Source: CAVVNN01 sp963838035 (GTDB taxonomy: Bacteria > Actinomycetota > Thermoleophilia > Solirubrobacterales > 70-9). Taken from it: 64,000 nt of DNA. The stretch spans positions 71,974 through 135,973 of the forward strand of contig CAWIPM010000007.1 in assembly GCA_963838035.1 (NCBI GenBank), written 5' to 3'. Shown in pieces: positions 8,537-16,485 of this stretch. Position 1 is the stretch's first letter. The number at the start of each line of letters is the position of its first letter. Made by a program: the position numbers and the translations under genes. The notes beneath the pieces are model-generated. The model had not been told where the DNA came from and did not search any database. It worked only from the letters and a program-made list of their open reading frames with translations.

Positions 8537-9720
8537 CCTTCGACCTGGCCGGCGAGCACTCCAAGGGCCCGCCGCATCGCCTCGTCTCTCTTCGTCCTCA
8601 GGTCGTCGCGCGCCCGCACGTCGGGGTGGATGCCCTTGCCCGCGAGGTTGGTCCCGTCGGGAGTGAAGTACTCGCCGATCGTCAGCTTCAGCGCGCCTCC
8701 GTTGGAGAGGCCGATCTCCTGCTGGAAGACGCCCTTGCCGTATGAGCGGGTCCCTACCACGGTGGCGCCGGCGTCGTCGGCCAGCGCCGCGGTGAGGATC
8801 TCCGCCGCGGAGGCGGTGTCGCGGTCGATCAGGACGACCAACGGGCGCTTGGGGAGGTTGTCGCCGGCGGTCCTGTAGACCGTGTGCCCCTGGGTCCGTG
8901 AGTCGGTGGAGACGACCACCTGATCCTTGGGCAGGAAGATGCTCGCGGTCAGCACCGCCTCCTCGAGCAGGCCGCCGCCGTTGCCGCGCAGGTCCAGCAC
9001 GATCCCTTCGGCGCCCTGCCGCTCGACCCTTTCCACGGCCCGGCGCAGCTGGCCGTGCGCTCCGCCGCTGAAGGTGACAAGGCGGACGTAGCCGAGCTTT
9101 TTCCCGTTCACGGTCACGACCCTGCTCGTCGTGATCGGCAGCTTGACCTGTGCCCGGGTGAGGCGCAGATCGCGGGCCTTGCCGGTGCGCGGGTCGAGCA
9201 CACCGACGACGACGTCTGTGCCTTCGGGCCCCTTGATCTTGGCCGTCGAGTTCTTGCTGCTCTTCCCGGCGATCGAGTCGCCGTCGACCGAGACGATCAG
9301 GTCGCCGACCGCGATCCCCGCCCGCTGCGCCGGTGAGCCGTGGAAGACTCGGCCGACCCGGAGGCCGCGTTTCACACCGGTCACCTCCAGGCCGATGCCG
9401 GAGAAGCGGCCGGCGATTTCCTCGTTGAAGCTCTCCAGGTTCTGCGGTGAGAAGTAGTCGGAGAAGCGGTCGCGGAAGTGCCTGCGCAGAGCGCGCACCA
9501 TGCCCTGGAGCGAGGCGTTGCCGAGCTCGGCCTGGTCAACAGGCCGGTAGTAGTTGTCCTGGATCAGTTCCGTCGCTTCGGCGGTGAGTCCGCCCGAGGT
9601 GCCGACGAAGCGTTCGCGCAGGAAGCCGGGCAGCTTCCCGGGGTGCCCACCCAGCCACATCCCCGCGCCGAGGACGAGGACCATGGCGACCGCCAACCCC
9701 GCGATCCGCCCCACCCTCAT
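8533..9720 (-). CDS. S41-family C-terminal processing peptidase (Ctp)
   Basis: A 395-residue extracytoplasmic serine protease. The N-terminal membrane anchor is AGLAVAMVLVLGAGMWLGG. It is followed by a helical region, a PDZ domain (VGRVFHGSPAQRAGIAVGDLI) and the S41 catalytic core. The serine is in DRDTASAAEI and the lysine in RSYGKGVFQ, the usual Ser/Lys dyad. I chose the ATG at 9720, seven bases after the ftsX stop; an upstream start at 9759 would lie inside ftsX. Ctp proteases often process cell-wall hydrolases or their partners, which fits the ftsEX neighbours. Confidence 0.93.
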   Translation of the reverse strand: MRVGRIAGLAVAMVLVLGAGMWLGGHPGKLPGFLRERFVGTSGGLTAEATELIQDNYYRPVDQAELGNASLQGMVRALRRHFRDRFSDYFSPQNLESFNEEIAGRFSGIGLEVTGVKRGLRVGRVFHGSPAQRAGIAVGDLIVSVDGDSIAGKSSKNSTAKIKGPEGTDVVVGVLDPRTGKARDLRLTRAQVKLPITTSRVVTVNGKKLGYVRLVTFSGGAHGQLRRAVERVERQGAEGIVLDLRGNGGGLLEEAVLTASIFLPKDQVVVSTDSRTQGHTVYRTAGDNLPKRPLVVLIDRDTASAAEILTAALADDAGATVVGTRSYGKGVFQQEIGLSNGGALKLTIGEYFTPDGTNLAGKGIHPDVRARDDLRTKRDEAMRRALGVLAGQVEG

Positions 9721-9727
9721 ACGGGTC

Positions 9728-10657
9728 TCAGACCTTGAGGAAGCGGCGCAGGGTGACACCGGAGCCGATCGCCGAGACCAGCACCGCGGAGGCGAAGAGG
9801 ATCGCGACCAGCAGCGGGAACGACAGGGTCGAGTCGTTCTGCGCAGCCAGGAAGGAGAAGGTGCTGCTGAGGGGGTCGACGATCGTGATCTTGCCCAGCC
9901 ACAGGATCAGTATGGCCACCAGGCCTCCTGCGAAGCCGACCACGACCCCCTCGATCATGAACGGCCAGCGGATGAACCAGCGGGTGGCTCCGACCAGCCT
10001 CATCACCTCGACCTCGCGGCGACGGGTGTAGATCGAGAGCCGGATCGTGTTGCCGACCAGCATCAGCGAGGCCGCGATCAGGAGCGCGGTGATCACGCTG
10101 AGGACGATCTTCAGGGCAGCGGTCACCTGCTCGATCTTCTTCACCCCCTGCTGGGGTTCAAAGGTGGGACCTTCGGCCGGGATGATCGAGGCGATCGGCT
10201 TCGGCTTGCCGTTCGGGCCGGGCGGGGCGACCGCGGCGCGAACGGCGGCGAGGTTGCCGGCATCGTCGGCCTTGACCGAGAAATTGGCGGGCAGCGGGTT
10301 GTGGCCACCCAGCTGGGTGATCGATTCTTCGACTTTCTTGTTCCCATAGGAATTCTTGAATTCGGCGAGTGCCTCCGGCTTGGTGATGAAGCGCACCGCG
10401 GCGACATGGGGGATCGCTTCCAGCTTGCGCTGGAGATCGCTTATTTCCGCATTGGTTGCGTCGTCGAAGACCGGAACGCGAAATTCGAGGCTTTCACGGA
10501 TCTGGTCGCTCTTTGCCTGGGTCGTCTGGAAGACCGGGATCAGAACGCCGAGCAGAACGACTGTGACGACCGTGGTGACGATCGCCGCCAGGCTCGGGGC
10601 GCCGTTGCGGCGCAGGGCGCGGAAGGCCTCCCGGATGAAGAAGACGAGCCTGCTCAT
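9728..10657 (-). CDS. ftsX: Cell division protein FtsX
   Basis: A 309-residue permease-like partner of FtsE that relays ATP hydrolysis to peptidoglycan hydrolases at the septum. It has an N-terminal cytoplasmic segment and first membrane helix (AAIVTTVVTVVLLGVLI) and a large extracytoplasmic loop (about residues 45-160). Three C-terminal helices form an FtsX/MacB-type domain with RREVEVMRLVGATRWFIRWPF. The start overlaps the ftsE stop by one base (TGATG). Confidence 0.95.
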   Translation of the reverse strand: MSRLVFFIREAFRALRRNGAPSLAAIVTTVVTVVLLGVLIPVFQTTQAKSDQIRESLEFRVPVFDDATNAEISDLQRKLEAIPHVAAVRFITKPEALAEFKNSYGNKKVEESITQLGGHNPLPANFSVKADDAGNLAAVRAAVAPPGPNGKPKPIASIIPAEGPTFEPQQGVKKIEQVTAALKIVLSVITALLIAASLMLVGNTIRLSIYTRRREVEVMRLVGATRWFIRWPFMIEGVVVGFAGGLVAILILWLGKITIVDPLSSTFSFLAAQNDSTLSFPLLVAILFASAVLVSAIGSGVTLRRFLKV

Positions 10658-11496
10658 CAGAACAGCTGCTCGCTGCCGTGCCCGTTGGTATGGCCCTCGT
10701 TGCCGACGCCCATCTCCGCCCTCATCCGCAGGCCGAACTCAGTGGTCGACTCCTCGGTGTAGCCGCCACTGACCTCGTCGCGGACAACGCGACCCTCGTA
10801 GAGCTCGATCACGCGGCGGCGCATGTTGTCGACCATCTCGCGGTCGTGGGTGACGACGAGGACGGTCGTCCCGGTCTTGTTGATCCGGTACAGCAGCTGC
10901 ATTACCCCGATCGACGTCACCGGGTCGAGGTTGCCGCTGGGCTCGTCGGCGAGCAGCAGCGGTGGGTGGTTGACGAAGGCCCGGGCGATCGAGACGCGTT
11001 GCTGCTCGCCTCCGGAGAGCTGGTCGGGATAGCTGTGCAGCTTGGTCGAGAGGCCGACCAGGCGCAGGGTCTCGGGCACCTGCTCGCGGATCTCGGCGCG
11101 GCTGGCGCCGATCACCTGCAGCGCGTAGGCGACGTTGTCGTAGACGGTGCGGTCGGGAAGCAGCTTGAAGTCCTGGAAGACGGTGCCGATGTTGCGCCGC
11201 AGCAGCGGGATCTTCTTCTCCGGCAGTGCGCCGATGTCGCGGCCGGCGATCCTCACGCTTCCCTCGGTGGCGGACAGCTCCCGGATCAGCATCTTGATCA
11301 GGGTTGACTTGCCGCAGCCGGTCGGGCCGACGAGGAAGACGAACTCTCCGCGGTCGATGGCGAGGGAGACGCGGTCCAGGGCCATGTGGCCACCGGGGTA
11401 GACCTTGGTCGTCTCGCGCAGCTCGATGATCGGCGCCCCGCCGCGGCGGGGCCGCCGCGGCTCCTCGTCGCGCCGCTTTGTCTTCTCTCTAGCCAT
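10657..11496 (-). CDS. ftsE: Cell division ATP-binding protein FtsE
   Basis: A 279-residue ABC ATPase. Walker A is GPTGCGKSTLIK, the signature is LSGGEQQRVSIARAF and Walker B is LLLADEPSG. An Arg/Lys-rich N-terminal extension of about 22 residues and a 30-residue tail exceed the usual 220-230. It is the first gene of the operon; a CATAAT-like -10 element lies at 11593-11588. The long hairpin at 11626-11678 separates it from the upstream ferredoxin operon. Confidence 0.95.
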   Translation of the reverse strand: MAREKTKRRDEEPRRPRRGGAPIIELRETTKVYPGGHMALDRVSLAIDRGEFVFLVGPTGCGKSTLIKMLIRELSATEGSVRIAGRDIGALPEKKIPLLRRNIGTVFQDFKLLPDRTVYDNVAYALQVIGASRAEIREQVPETLRLVGLSTKLHSYPDQLSGGEQQRVSIARAFVNHPPLLLADEPSGNLDPVTSIGVMQLLYRINKTGTTVLVVTHDREMVDNMRRRVIELYEGRVVRDEVSGGYTEESTTEFGLRMRAEMGVGNEGHTNGHGSEQLF

Positions 11497-11625
11497 GCCC
11501 GGGTCTGTTCTGCGGTTCCAGGATGACTCCTGCGCACCGCCGCCTACGCAAGACCCCGCCCACAGAAGGTTGGCAAGACCTTAGCGAATTATGAGCAGAC
11601 ACAGGTAAATGAGCTTGCACCCCCT

Positions 11626-11678
11626 CCGCCGATGGGCCCAAAAGCGACGATATACGTCGCTTTTGGGCCCATCGGCGG
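11626..11678 (-). terminator. Perfect 24-bp stem hairpin behind the ferredoxin gene
   Basis: The left arm (11626-11649) and right arm (11655-11678) are perfect reverse complements over 24 bp around an ATATA loop. The structure starts 9 nt after the ferredoxin stop codon. No U tract follows outside the stem, but the arm contains an AAAA/TTTT block. It would form on either strand and most likely ends the redox operon before ftsE. A second hairpin of the same size lies at 61101-61156. Confidence 0.75.
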
Positions 11679-11686
11679 GTGGTTGA

Positions 11687-11893
11687 TTAAGGGAAGACCG
11701 CCTCCCCCGTCTGGTCGTCGACGACCGAGATCGCCACCGCCGGGCAGGCTTCCGCCGCCTCGAGGATCAGCTCGAACGGGGCCGTGCCGATCACCACGGC
11801 GGTGTCGTCGAGCCGGAACACCTGTGGCGCTATCTCGACGCAGTCGCCGTGGGCGCTGCACTCATCTGGGTCCACCACCGGAACGTAGGTCAT
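11687..11893 (-). CDS. Small [3Fe-4S]-type ferredoxin
   Basis: A 68-residue soluble electron carrier. Cluster ligands are CSAHGDC (C-x5-C with His where a fourth Cys would be) and a distant CP (EACPAVAI). This is the pattern of actinobacterial single-cluster ferredoxins that serve cytochromes P450 and other oxidases. It overlaps the ferredoxin reductase stop in ATGA, so the pair is probably co-translated: NAD(P)H to reductase to ferredoxin. The natural acceptor here may be the membrane haem protein two genes upstream. It is the last gene of the operon. Confidence 0.9.
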   Translation of the reverse strand: MTYVPVVDPDECSAHGDCVEIAPQVFRLDDTAVVIGTAPFELILEAAEACPAVAISVVDDQTGEAVFP

Positions 11894-13086
11894 GCCGCCT
11901 CCTCTTCCCGCTTCGCCTTCGTGGGCCAGTGCCCACGCTCGATTTGCTTACGCATCGCCGGGATCGCGCGCGGGCGGCCGACCGCCAGGCCGGCGACGGG
12001 AGCGCCGGCGCGGGTGAAGACCGCCTCGAACTCGCGATCGCCGAGATCGCCGTCGAAGATGACGTCGTCGGCGTGGTGGGCGTGGCCCACGTACTGGACG
12101 CGCAATCCGTACTGGTCGCTCCAGAAGCTGGGCAGCGGCGGCGTGCCCGGATACTCGCCGAGCATCGCCTTCGCCACCGCGGCGCCCTGCCAGGCAGCCG
12201 CGTCCCAGTGCTCGGTGCGGGCGTGGACGCCGAAGCGCGGGTCGAAGGGGACAGAGGCATCGCCGGCGGCGAAGACATCGGGCAGCCGGGTGCGGCCGGC
12301 GGTGTCGGTGCGGACGCCGTCCGGGTCGAGGCCGCTGCCGCGCAGCCATGCCGTCGCCGGAGCCGTGCCGACCCCGACCACCACGACGTCGCAGGCGACG
12401 GCCTCGCCGCCGGCGAGGACCAGCTCCTCCACGCGGCCGTTGCCGCGCGCGCCCTCGAGCATCGTCGCGGTCATCACCCGCACGCCCTGGTCGCGATGGA
12501 GGGCCGCGAACCAGCCTCCCAGCTGCTCGCCGAGGATCGGCGCCAGTGGCGTCTCCTGCGCCTCGATCATCGTCACCTCGACCCCGAGCCCGCGGGCCGT
12601 CGCCGCCACCTCCTGGCCGATGAAGCCGGCGCCGACGATCGCCAGGCGCGCGCCGGGGGCAAGCGCGGCGCGCAGGCGACGGGCGTCGCCGAGGGTGCGC
12701 AGCGCGTGGACGTTCTCGTAGCCCGCGAGAAAGGGCAGCTGCCGAGGCGCGCTGCCCGTTGCGATCAGCAGCTTGTCGTAGCGCTGTGGCGGTCCGGAGT
12801 CGAGATGGACCGTTCGCGCCTCGGGGTCGAGGGCCTCGGCCCGGCAGCCGAGCATCAGCTCGACCCCTTTCTCCTCATACCACCAGGCCGGCCGGTAGGA
12901 GACCGACTCCTCCTCGGCCGTGCCCGCCAGCACCTCCTTGGAGAGCGGCGGGCGGTCGTAGGGCGGGTCGGGCTCGGCGCAGGCGATCCGCACCGGGCCC
13001 TCATATCCGCGCCGGCGCAGGGCCTCCGCGGCGCGCTGAGCCGCGAGGCCGCCACCGACGATCAGAACACCGTGCTCTTTCATCAT
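11890..13086 (-). CDS. NAD(P)/FAD-dependent ferredoxin reductase (rubredoxin/putidaredoxin reductase type)
   Basis: A 398-residue flavoprotein. It has an FAD fold at the N-terminus (GVLIVGGGLAAQRAAEAL), an NAD(P)-binding fold (LAIVGAGFIGQEVAATARGLG), the second FAD motif (LPDVFAAGDA) and the C-terminal reductase domain. The start is one of two adjacent ATGs at 13086/13083 after GGAGGAGG, overlapping the stop of the upstream membrane protein. The ORF stays open far upstream, but that part is another gene in a different frame. It should reduce the ferredoxin encoded directly behind it. Confidence 0.92.
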   Translation of the reverse strand: MMKEHGVLIVGGGLAAQRAAEALRRRGYEGPVRIACAEPDPPYDRPPLSKEVLAGTAEEESVSYRPAWWYEEKGVELMLGCRAEALDPEARTVHLDSGPPQRYDKLLIATGSAPRQLPFLAGYENVHALRTLGDARRLRAALAPGARLAIVGAGFIGQEVAATARGLGVEVTMIEAQETPLAPILGEQLGGWFAALHRDQGVRVMTATMLEGARGNGRVEELVLAGGEAVACDVVVVGVGTAPATAWLRGSGLDPDGVRTDTAGRTRLPDVFAAGDASVPFDPRFGVHARTEHWDAAAWQGAAVAKAMLGEYPGTPPLPSFWSDQYGLRVQYVGHAHHADDVIFDGDLGDREFEAVFTRAGAPVAGLAVGRPRAIPAMRKQIERGHWPTKAKREEEAA

Positions 13087-13700
13087 GCCTCCTCCAGGAC
13101 TGGGGTTGCGGAAATAGGGCGCTCGCGCGGGGCCCTGGCGCCGGCGCGCTTGGCGCGCCCGGAGAGGACCCGGTAGACGAAGAGCCCGCCGATCGGTGGC
13201 GCGGTGAGCACCACCCACCACCTGAACCAGGCGGTTGAGGCGTCGGTGCCCGCGCCGAAGGCGTGGGCCAGGCCGAGCAGGTAGACGAGGACGGTCGCCC
13301 GGTGGGCCTTGCGCCAGAGGCGCGCGCCGATGCGCCTGCGAGCGTAGAAGCTGAGCCCGAGCAGTATCGCCAGGTAGCCGCCGACGATGCCGAGCCCGGA
13401 CCAGAGCGGTTTGAAGCCCATCGTGAACGGGATCGCCACGCCGGAGACGCCGGGATGCAGCCAGGGGTCGCCGAGCAGCGTGATCCCGTGGACGGCGATC
13501 GCGACGATCCCGGCCAGCGCCGTGTACTCGTGGATCGCCAGCAGCTTTCGCGAGAGGCCCGGCCGACGCATCACCTTGCCGGCCATCGCCAGCCCGAGGC
13601 CGACCGAGATCGTCACCAGCACCAGGGCCACGAGCCCGGAGGCGCGGCTCGCCAGCCACCAGCCGTGGGTCTGCAGGGCGTTGGTGGCAGCTTCGTTCAT
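13083..13700 (-). CDS. Ferric-reductase-like / MsrQ-type haem membrane protein
   Basis: A 205-residue integral membrane protein with about five or six helices. Candidate haem-ligand histidines lie in IHEYTALAGIVAIAVHGITLL and in RKAHRATVLVYLLGLAHAFG, the spacing expected of ferric-reductase-like transmembrane domains. It has no FAD/NAD domain of its own, so electrons must come from a partner; the reductase and ferredoxin encoded next are the obvious candidates. Start and stop both overlap neighbours by four bases. Confidence 0.85.
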   Translation of the reverse strand: MNEAATNALQTHGWWLASRASGLVALVLVTISVGLGLAMAGKVMRRPGLSRKLLAIHEYTALAGIVAIAVHGITLLGDPWLHPGVSGVAIPFTMGFKPLWSGLGIVGGYLAILLGLSFYARRRIGARLWRKAHRATVLVYLLGLAHAFGAGTDASTAWFRWWVVLTAPPIGGLFVYRVLSGRAKRAGARAPRERPISATPVLEEA

Positions 13701-14687
13701 GCGACGCCCTCCTCTGCCGGCGCGGTTTGGGGAAGTCGGATGCGAGGTTTGGCGCTGAGCGGGCCGACGGTCTCGACCCGGCCGTCGTCGTGGACCATCA
13801 GCCCGCCGAGCTCGGCCAGCACCTCGCGACCTCCCTCGGGGCCGGAGAGGAGGGCGGCCTTTGACAGGGTCTCCGCCTCCAGCGCGGTATCTCCAAGCGC
13901 GGTGACGCCGACGAGGCCGGTCCAGGCCGGCTCTCCGGTCGAGGGGTCGAGCAGGTGGTGGGCGTAGCGCCCGTCGGGCCCGCGCCAGATCCGCACGTTG
14001 AGGCCGGAGGTGGCGACGCCACCGGAGCCGAGCCGCAGCACGTAGGCGCGCTCTCCCGTCACCGGGTGCTCGACGAAGACCTCATAGGGCGTGACGAGCG
14101 CATCGGCGCCGCCGATGCGGATGTCGCCGCCGCAGTCGACGATGAAGCGGGAGTAGCCGCGCAGTTGCTCGGCGACCATGTCCGCGGCGAGCCCCTTGCC
14201 GGCGCCCCCGGTGTCGAAGAGGGCACCCGGCGGGCGGGCGATCATCGCCCGCGGCGTCATCGACCCGGAAGCTCCGCCAGCTCGCCTCGGGGTTCGGGCC
14301 GGCGGGACGGCGCGGCGGGGCCTCCTCCAGAGCGGCGCCGAGTGGGGCGCCTGGAACGCCCGCGCGGGAGGCGACGTACCCGGTCTGCTCGATCTCCCGC
14401 ATCAGGGTCGGGTCGACGAGGCCGCCGCTGCGCTCGGCCGCGGCAAGCCCTGCCTTCACCGCCCTGCGCAGAAGATCGGACGCCGGCACCCGCTCGCGCT
14501 CGTCGGCGTTCAGCGCGCAAAGCTCGCTCTCGGGCTTGAAGCGCGAAAGCGCCGCGTCGAACGTGACGATGAACTGCCGCGCCCGCTCGGCTGCAGCCGG
14601 CGCCGGGGCCATCCCCGGCCCGGGCTCTCCGATCAGCAGCCTCACATGGCTGCCCATCGCATCGAAGATGACATCGTGCTCGGCCAT
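13697..14687 (-). pseudogene. apbE: FAD:protein FMN transferase ApbE (one-base frameshift)
   Basis: ApbE attaches FMN from FAD covalently to Thr/Ser of extracytoplasmic redox proteins. The N-terminal part starts at ATG 14687 (AEHDVIFDAMGSHVRLLIGE). It contains FDAALSRFKPESELCALN and runs to WRSFRVDDAAG. The C-terminal part continues one base out of frame as GALFDTGGAGKGLAAD, with FIVDCGGDIR and the metal/flavin motif VTALGDTALEAETLSKAAL. The shift lies at about 14230-14262 and is equivalent to one extra base. All conserved segments are intact, which favours a sequencing indel over decay. It ends in ATGA overlap with the haem protein gene. Confidence 0.85.
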
Positions 14688-14689
14688 GG

Positions 14690-15020
14690 TCAGGAGGCGC
14701 TGGTGGCGATCGGGGCCGAGCCTGAAGCCGAGTAGGAGACCGGGCCGCTGGATGACGGTGGAGCGTCCCGGAGTCGGGACGACGGTGGTGATGACGCGTC
14801 GCCTGACCACCTTGCGCACCACAACCGGCTGCGACCCGGTGGCGGCGCTCAGCGAGGGGTCCCGGCCGATGCTGAGCCGGTAGGTGAGAAACGCGAACAG
14901 CACGGTGAAGAGGATGACCGAACCCCAGACCACCGCGGCGGGCCCGGGTCGGCGGCCGCGGGGCGCAGGGCCGCCCCGCGGAGCCGGCCGGGCCGGGGTG
15001 GTTGGAGGAAGCTCAGTCAC
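14690..15020 (-). pseudogene. Small single-pass membrane protein with SASG-type tail (apparent one-base shift)
   Basis: From a GTG at 15020, which overlaps the upstream gene by 8 nt, about 93 codons run to VIQRP. They include one membrane helix (residues 28-48, VVWGSVILFTVLFAFLTYRL) and a basic extracytoplasmic stretch PVVVRKVVRRRVITTV. Directly after it another frame reads VSYSASGSAPIATSAS and stops at TGA (14692-14690), two bases before the apbE ATG. Joining them needs one base removed at about 14737 and gives about 109 residues. Without the shift the protein runs on into ApbE as a fusion. RDPSLSAAT (about residues 53-61) loosely resembles ApbE target motifs. The function is unknown. Confidence 0.5.
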
Positions 15021-15615
15021 CGTGGCCGCCCTCGTGCTCGCCTCCACCGCCACCGCTCGCCGAGGTGGTGACCGGGGAGCTGCTGCCACCGCCGGAGCCG
15101 GCGCTGCCGCTGGTGTGGGTCACGACCGGAGTGCTGCCGCCACCGCCGGAGCCGGCGTGGGAGCCGCTGGTGTGGGTCACGACCGGAGTGCTGCCGCCAC
15201 CGCCGGAGCCGGCGTGGGAGCCGCTGGTGTGGGTCACGACCGGCTTCGTGCTCGAGCCCGAAGGCGCCGAGGAGGCGCCGCTGGTCGAGGTCGTGACGGG
15301 TGAGGAGTAGGAGGACGAGGGCGCCGCGCCGGTCGAGGAGGCGCCGGTGGTGGCGCTGCCGTACCCGCTGCCCGATGCGGAGTAACCGGCGGATCCGCCC
15401 ACCGCTCCACCCGATCCCGCACCCACCGGGTGCTTCGGTTTGGCGTGTTTGGTGACGTGGATCGTGCGCCGGATCACTTTGGTGCGGACGAGCGGCTTGT
15501 CGGCCAACGTCCCCGCCGCCTTCTGCTGGCCGGCGCTGAGCGCCAGCCCGGCCAGTCCTCCCAGACCGACGATCGTGACTCCGGTGGCAATGCGCGTCTT
15601 CAAATTGTTCTTCAC
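15013..15615 (-). CDS. Secreted/anchored Gly-Ser-rich repeat protein with His/Asp/Glu tail
   Basis: A 200-residue protein that I cannot assign to a family. GTG 15615 is chosen because AGGAGGAGG precedes it. Residues 6-28 are a hydrophobic signal/anchor (TRIATGVTIVGLGGLAGLAL). Residues 41-57 are basic (PLVRTKVIRRTIHVTKH) and resemble the same region of the protein encoded next. The rest is low complexity with a 19-residue repeat (core PVVTHTSGSHAGSGGGG) and a GGEHEGGHGD tail. It is first in the apbE/ferric-reductase/ferredoxin operon and divergent from the response regulator. It could be an ApbE substrate or metal/electron-binding envelope protein, but that is inference. Confidence 0.7.
   Translation of the reverse strand: MKNNLKTRIATGVTIVGLGGLAGLALSAGQQKAAGTLADKPLVRTKVIRRTIHVTKHAKPKHPVGAGSGGAVGGSAGYSASGSGYGSATTGASSTGAAPSSSYSSPVTTSTSGASSAPSGSSTKPVVTHTSGSHAGSGGGGSTPVVTHTSGSHAGSGGGGSTPVVTHTSGSAGSGGGSSSPVTTSASGGGGGEHEGGHGD
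15061..15243 (-). repeat. 57-bp in-frame direct repeats
   Basis: Two adjacent 57-bp units (15112-15168 and 15169-15225) are essentially identical. A truncated third follows (15226-15243) and a degenerate copy lies to the left (15061-15111). Each unit encodes 19 residues with the core TPVVTHTSGS. The near identity suggests recent expansion, so copy number may vary between strains. Confidence 0.85.
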
Positions 15616-15672
15616 GACGATGTCCTCCTCCTGGCTGAAGTTGCTGGGCGATTGTGCGGGCGCGGCCTGCAA

Positions 15673-15694
15673 GCCCAGACAACGCGGAGGTAAA
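15673..15694. promoter_or_regulatory. Candidate OmpR-type direct-repeat operator
   Basis: Two abutting 11-bp half-sites, gcccagacaac and gcggaggtaaa, lie between the divergent repeat-protein and response-regulator genes. They fit loosely the pattern GxGAAGGxxAA that is much clearer at 18634-18655. Eleven-bp phasing is usual for OmpR/PhoB-family regulators. The second half-site is strong, the first weak. Confidence 0.4.
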
Positions 15695-15756
15695 GACACG
15701 GCAAAACATCAGCACAGCCGCAGGGGGCGGGGAATGGCGCGCGTTACAGTTGCCAC

Positions 15757-16485
15757 ATGGCGATCCAGGCGGCGCCGGGCGGGAGGATCCTCGTCGTCGA
15801 GGATGAGGAGTCGATCTCCCAGCCTTTTGCCGAGGCCCTTCGCAGGGCCGGGTTCGAGGCCCTGGTGACGGGGACCGCGGCGGGTGCCCTGGAGCTCGCC
15901 GAGGAGGCCGAACCGGACCTGGTGATGCTCGACCTGGCGCTCCCCGACGGCGACGGCCGCGATGTCTGCCGCGAGCTTCGCCGCCGCTACGACGTGCCGA
16001 TCGTGATGCTGACGGCGCGCGGGACCGAGATGGACAAGATCGTCGGCCTCGAGCTGGGCGCCGACGATTACGTGGTCAAGCCGTTCAGCGCCGGCGAGGT
16101 GATCTCGCGGATCCGGGCGGTGCTGCGCCGCAGCGCCCGCGGCGACAGCGACGGCGCCGCGGCTCAGAAGCCGGTCCGGGTCGGCGAGCTGGAGCTCGAC
16201 CCGGCAGCGCGGATCGCACGCCTGCGGGGCGGGGAGCTCGACCTCTCGCGCAAGGAGTTCGATCTGCTCGCCGAGCTGATGCGCCACGCCGGGCACGTGG
16301 TCAGGCGCGAGGACCTGATGTCGAAGGTCTGGGACGTCAACTGGTTCGGCTCGACCAAGACCCTCGACGTCCACATCGGGTGGCTGCGCCGCAAGCTCGG
16401 CGACGACCCCGGCAGCCCCACCTTTATCGAGACGGTGCGCGGCGTCGGGTTCCGCTTCGCCGCGCCGGAGGTCGAGGAGCCGTAA
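15757..16485 (+). CDS. OmpR-family response regulator
   Basis: A 242-residue two-component regulator. The receiver domain has the acidic pair VVEDEE, phosphoacceptor Asp in LVMLDLALPDG, Thr in VMLTARG and Lys in VVKPFSAGE. The C-terminal winged-helix domain includes LSRKEFDLLAELMRHAGHVV and KTLDVHIGWLRRKLG. No Shine-Dalgarno sequence precedes the ATG. A TACAGT box sits six bases upstream, so the message may be leaderless. It is followed at once by the kinase gene and is divergent from the redox operon, its likely target. Confidence 0.95.
   Translation: MAIQAAPGGRILVVEDEESISQPFAEALRRAGFEALVTGTAAGALELAEEAEPDLVMLDLALPDGDGRDVCRELRRRYDVPIVMLTARGTEMDKIVGLELGADDYVVKPFSAGEVISRIRAVLRRSARGDSDGAAAQKPVRVGELELDPAARIARLRGGELDLSRKEFDLLAELMRHAGHVVRREDLMSKVWDVNWFGSTKTLDVHIGWLRRKLGDDPGSPTFIETVRGVGFRFAAPEVEEP

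Noticed and set aside
11890..13659. A 589-residue reductase
   Set aside because: Residues before MMKEHGVL are an alternate frame of the haem membrane protein gene.
15061..15243. CRISPR array
   Set aside because: The 57-bp repeats are contiguous and in frame, with no spacers, and no cas genes are present.
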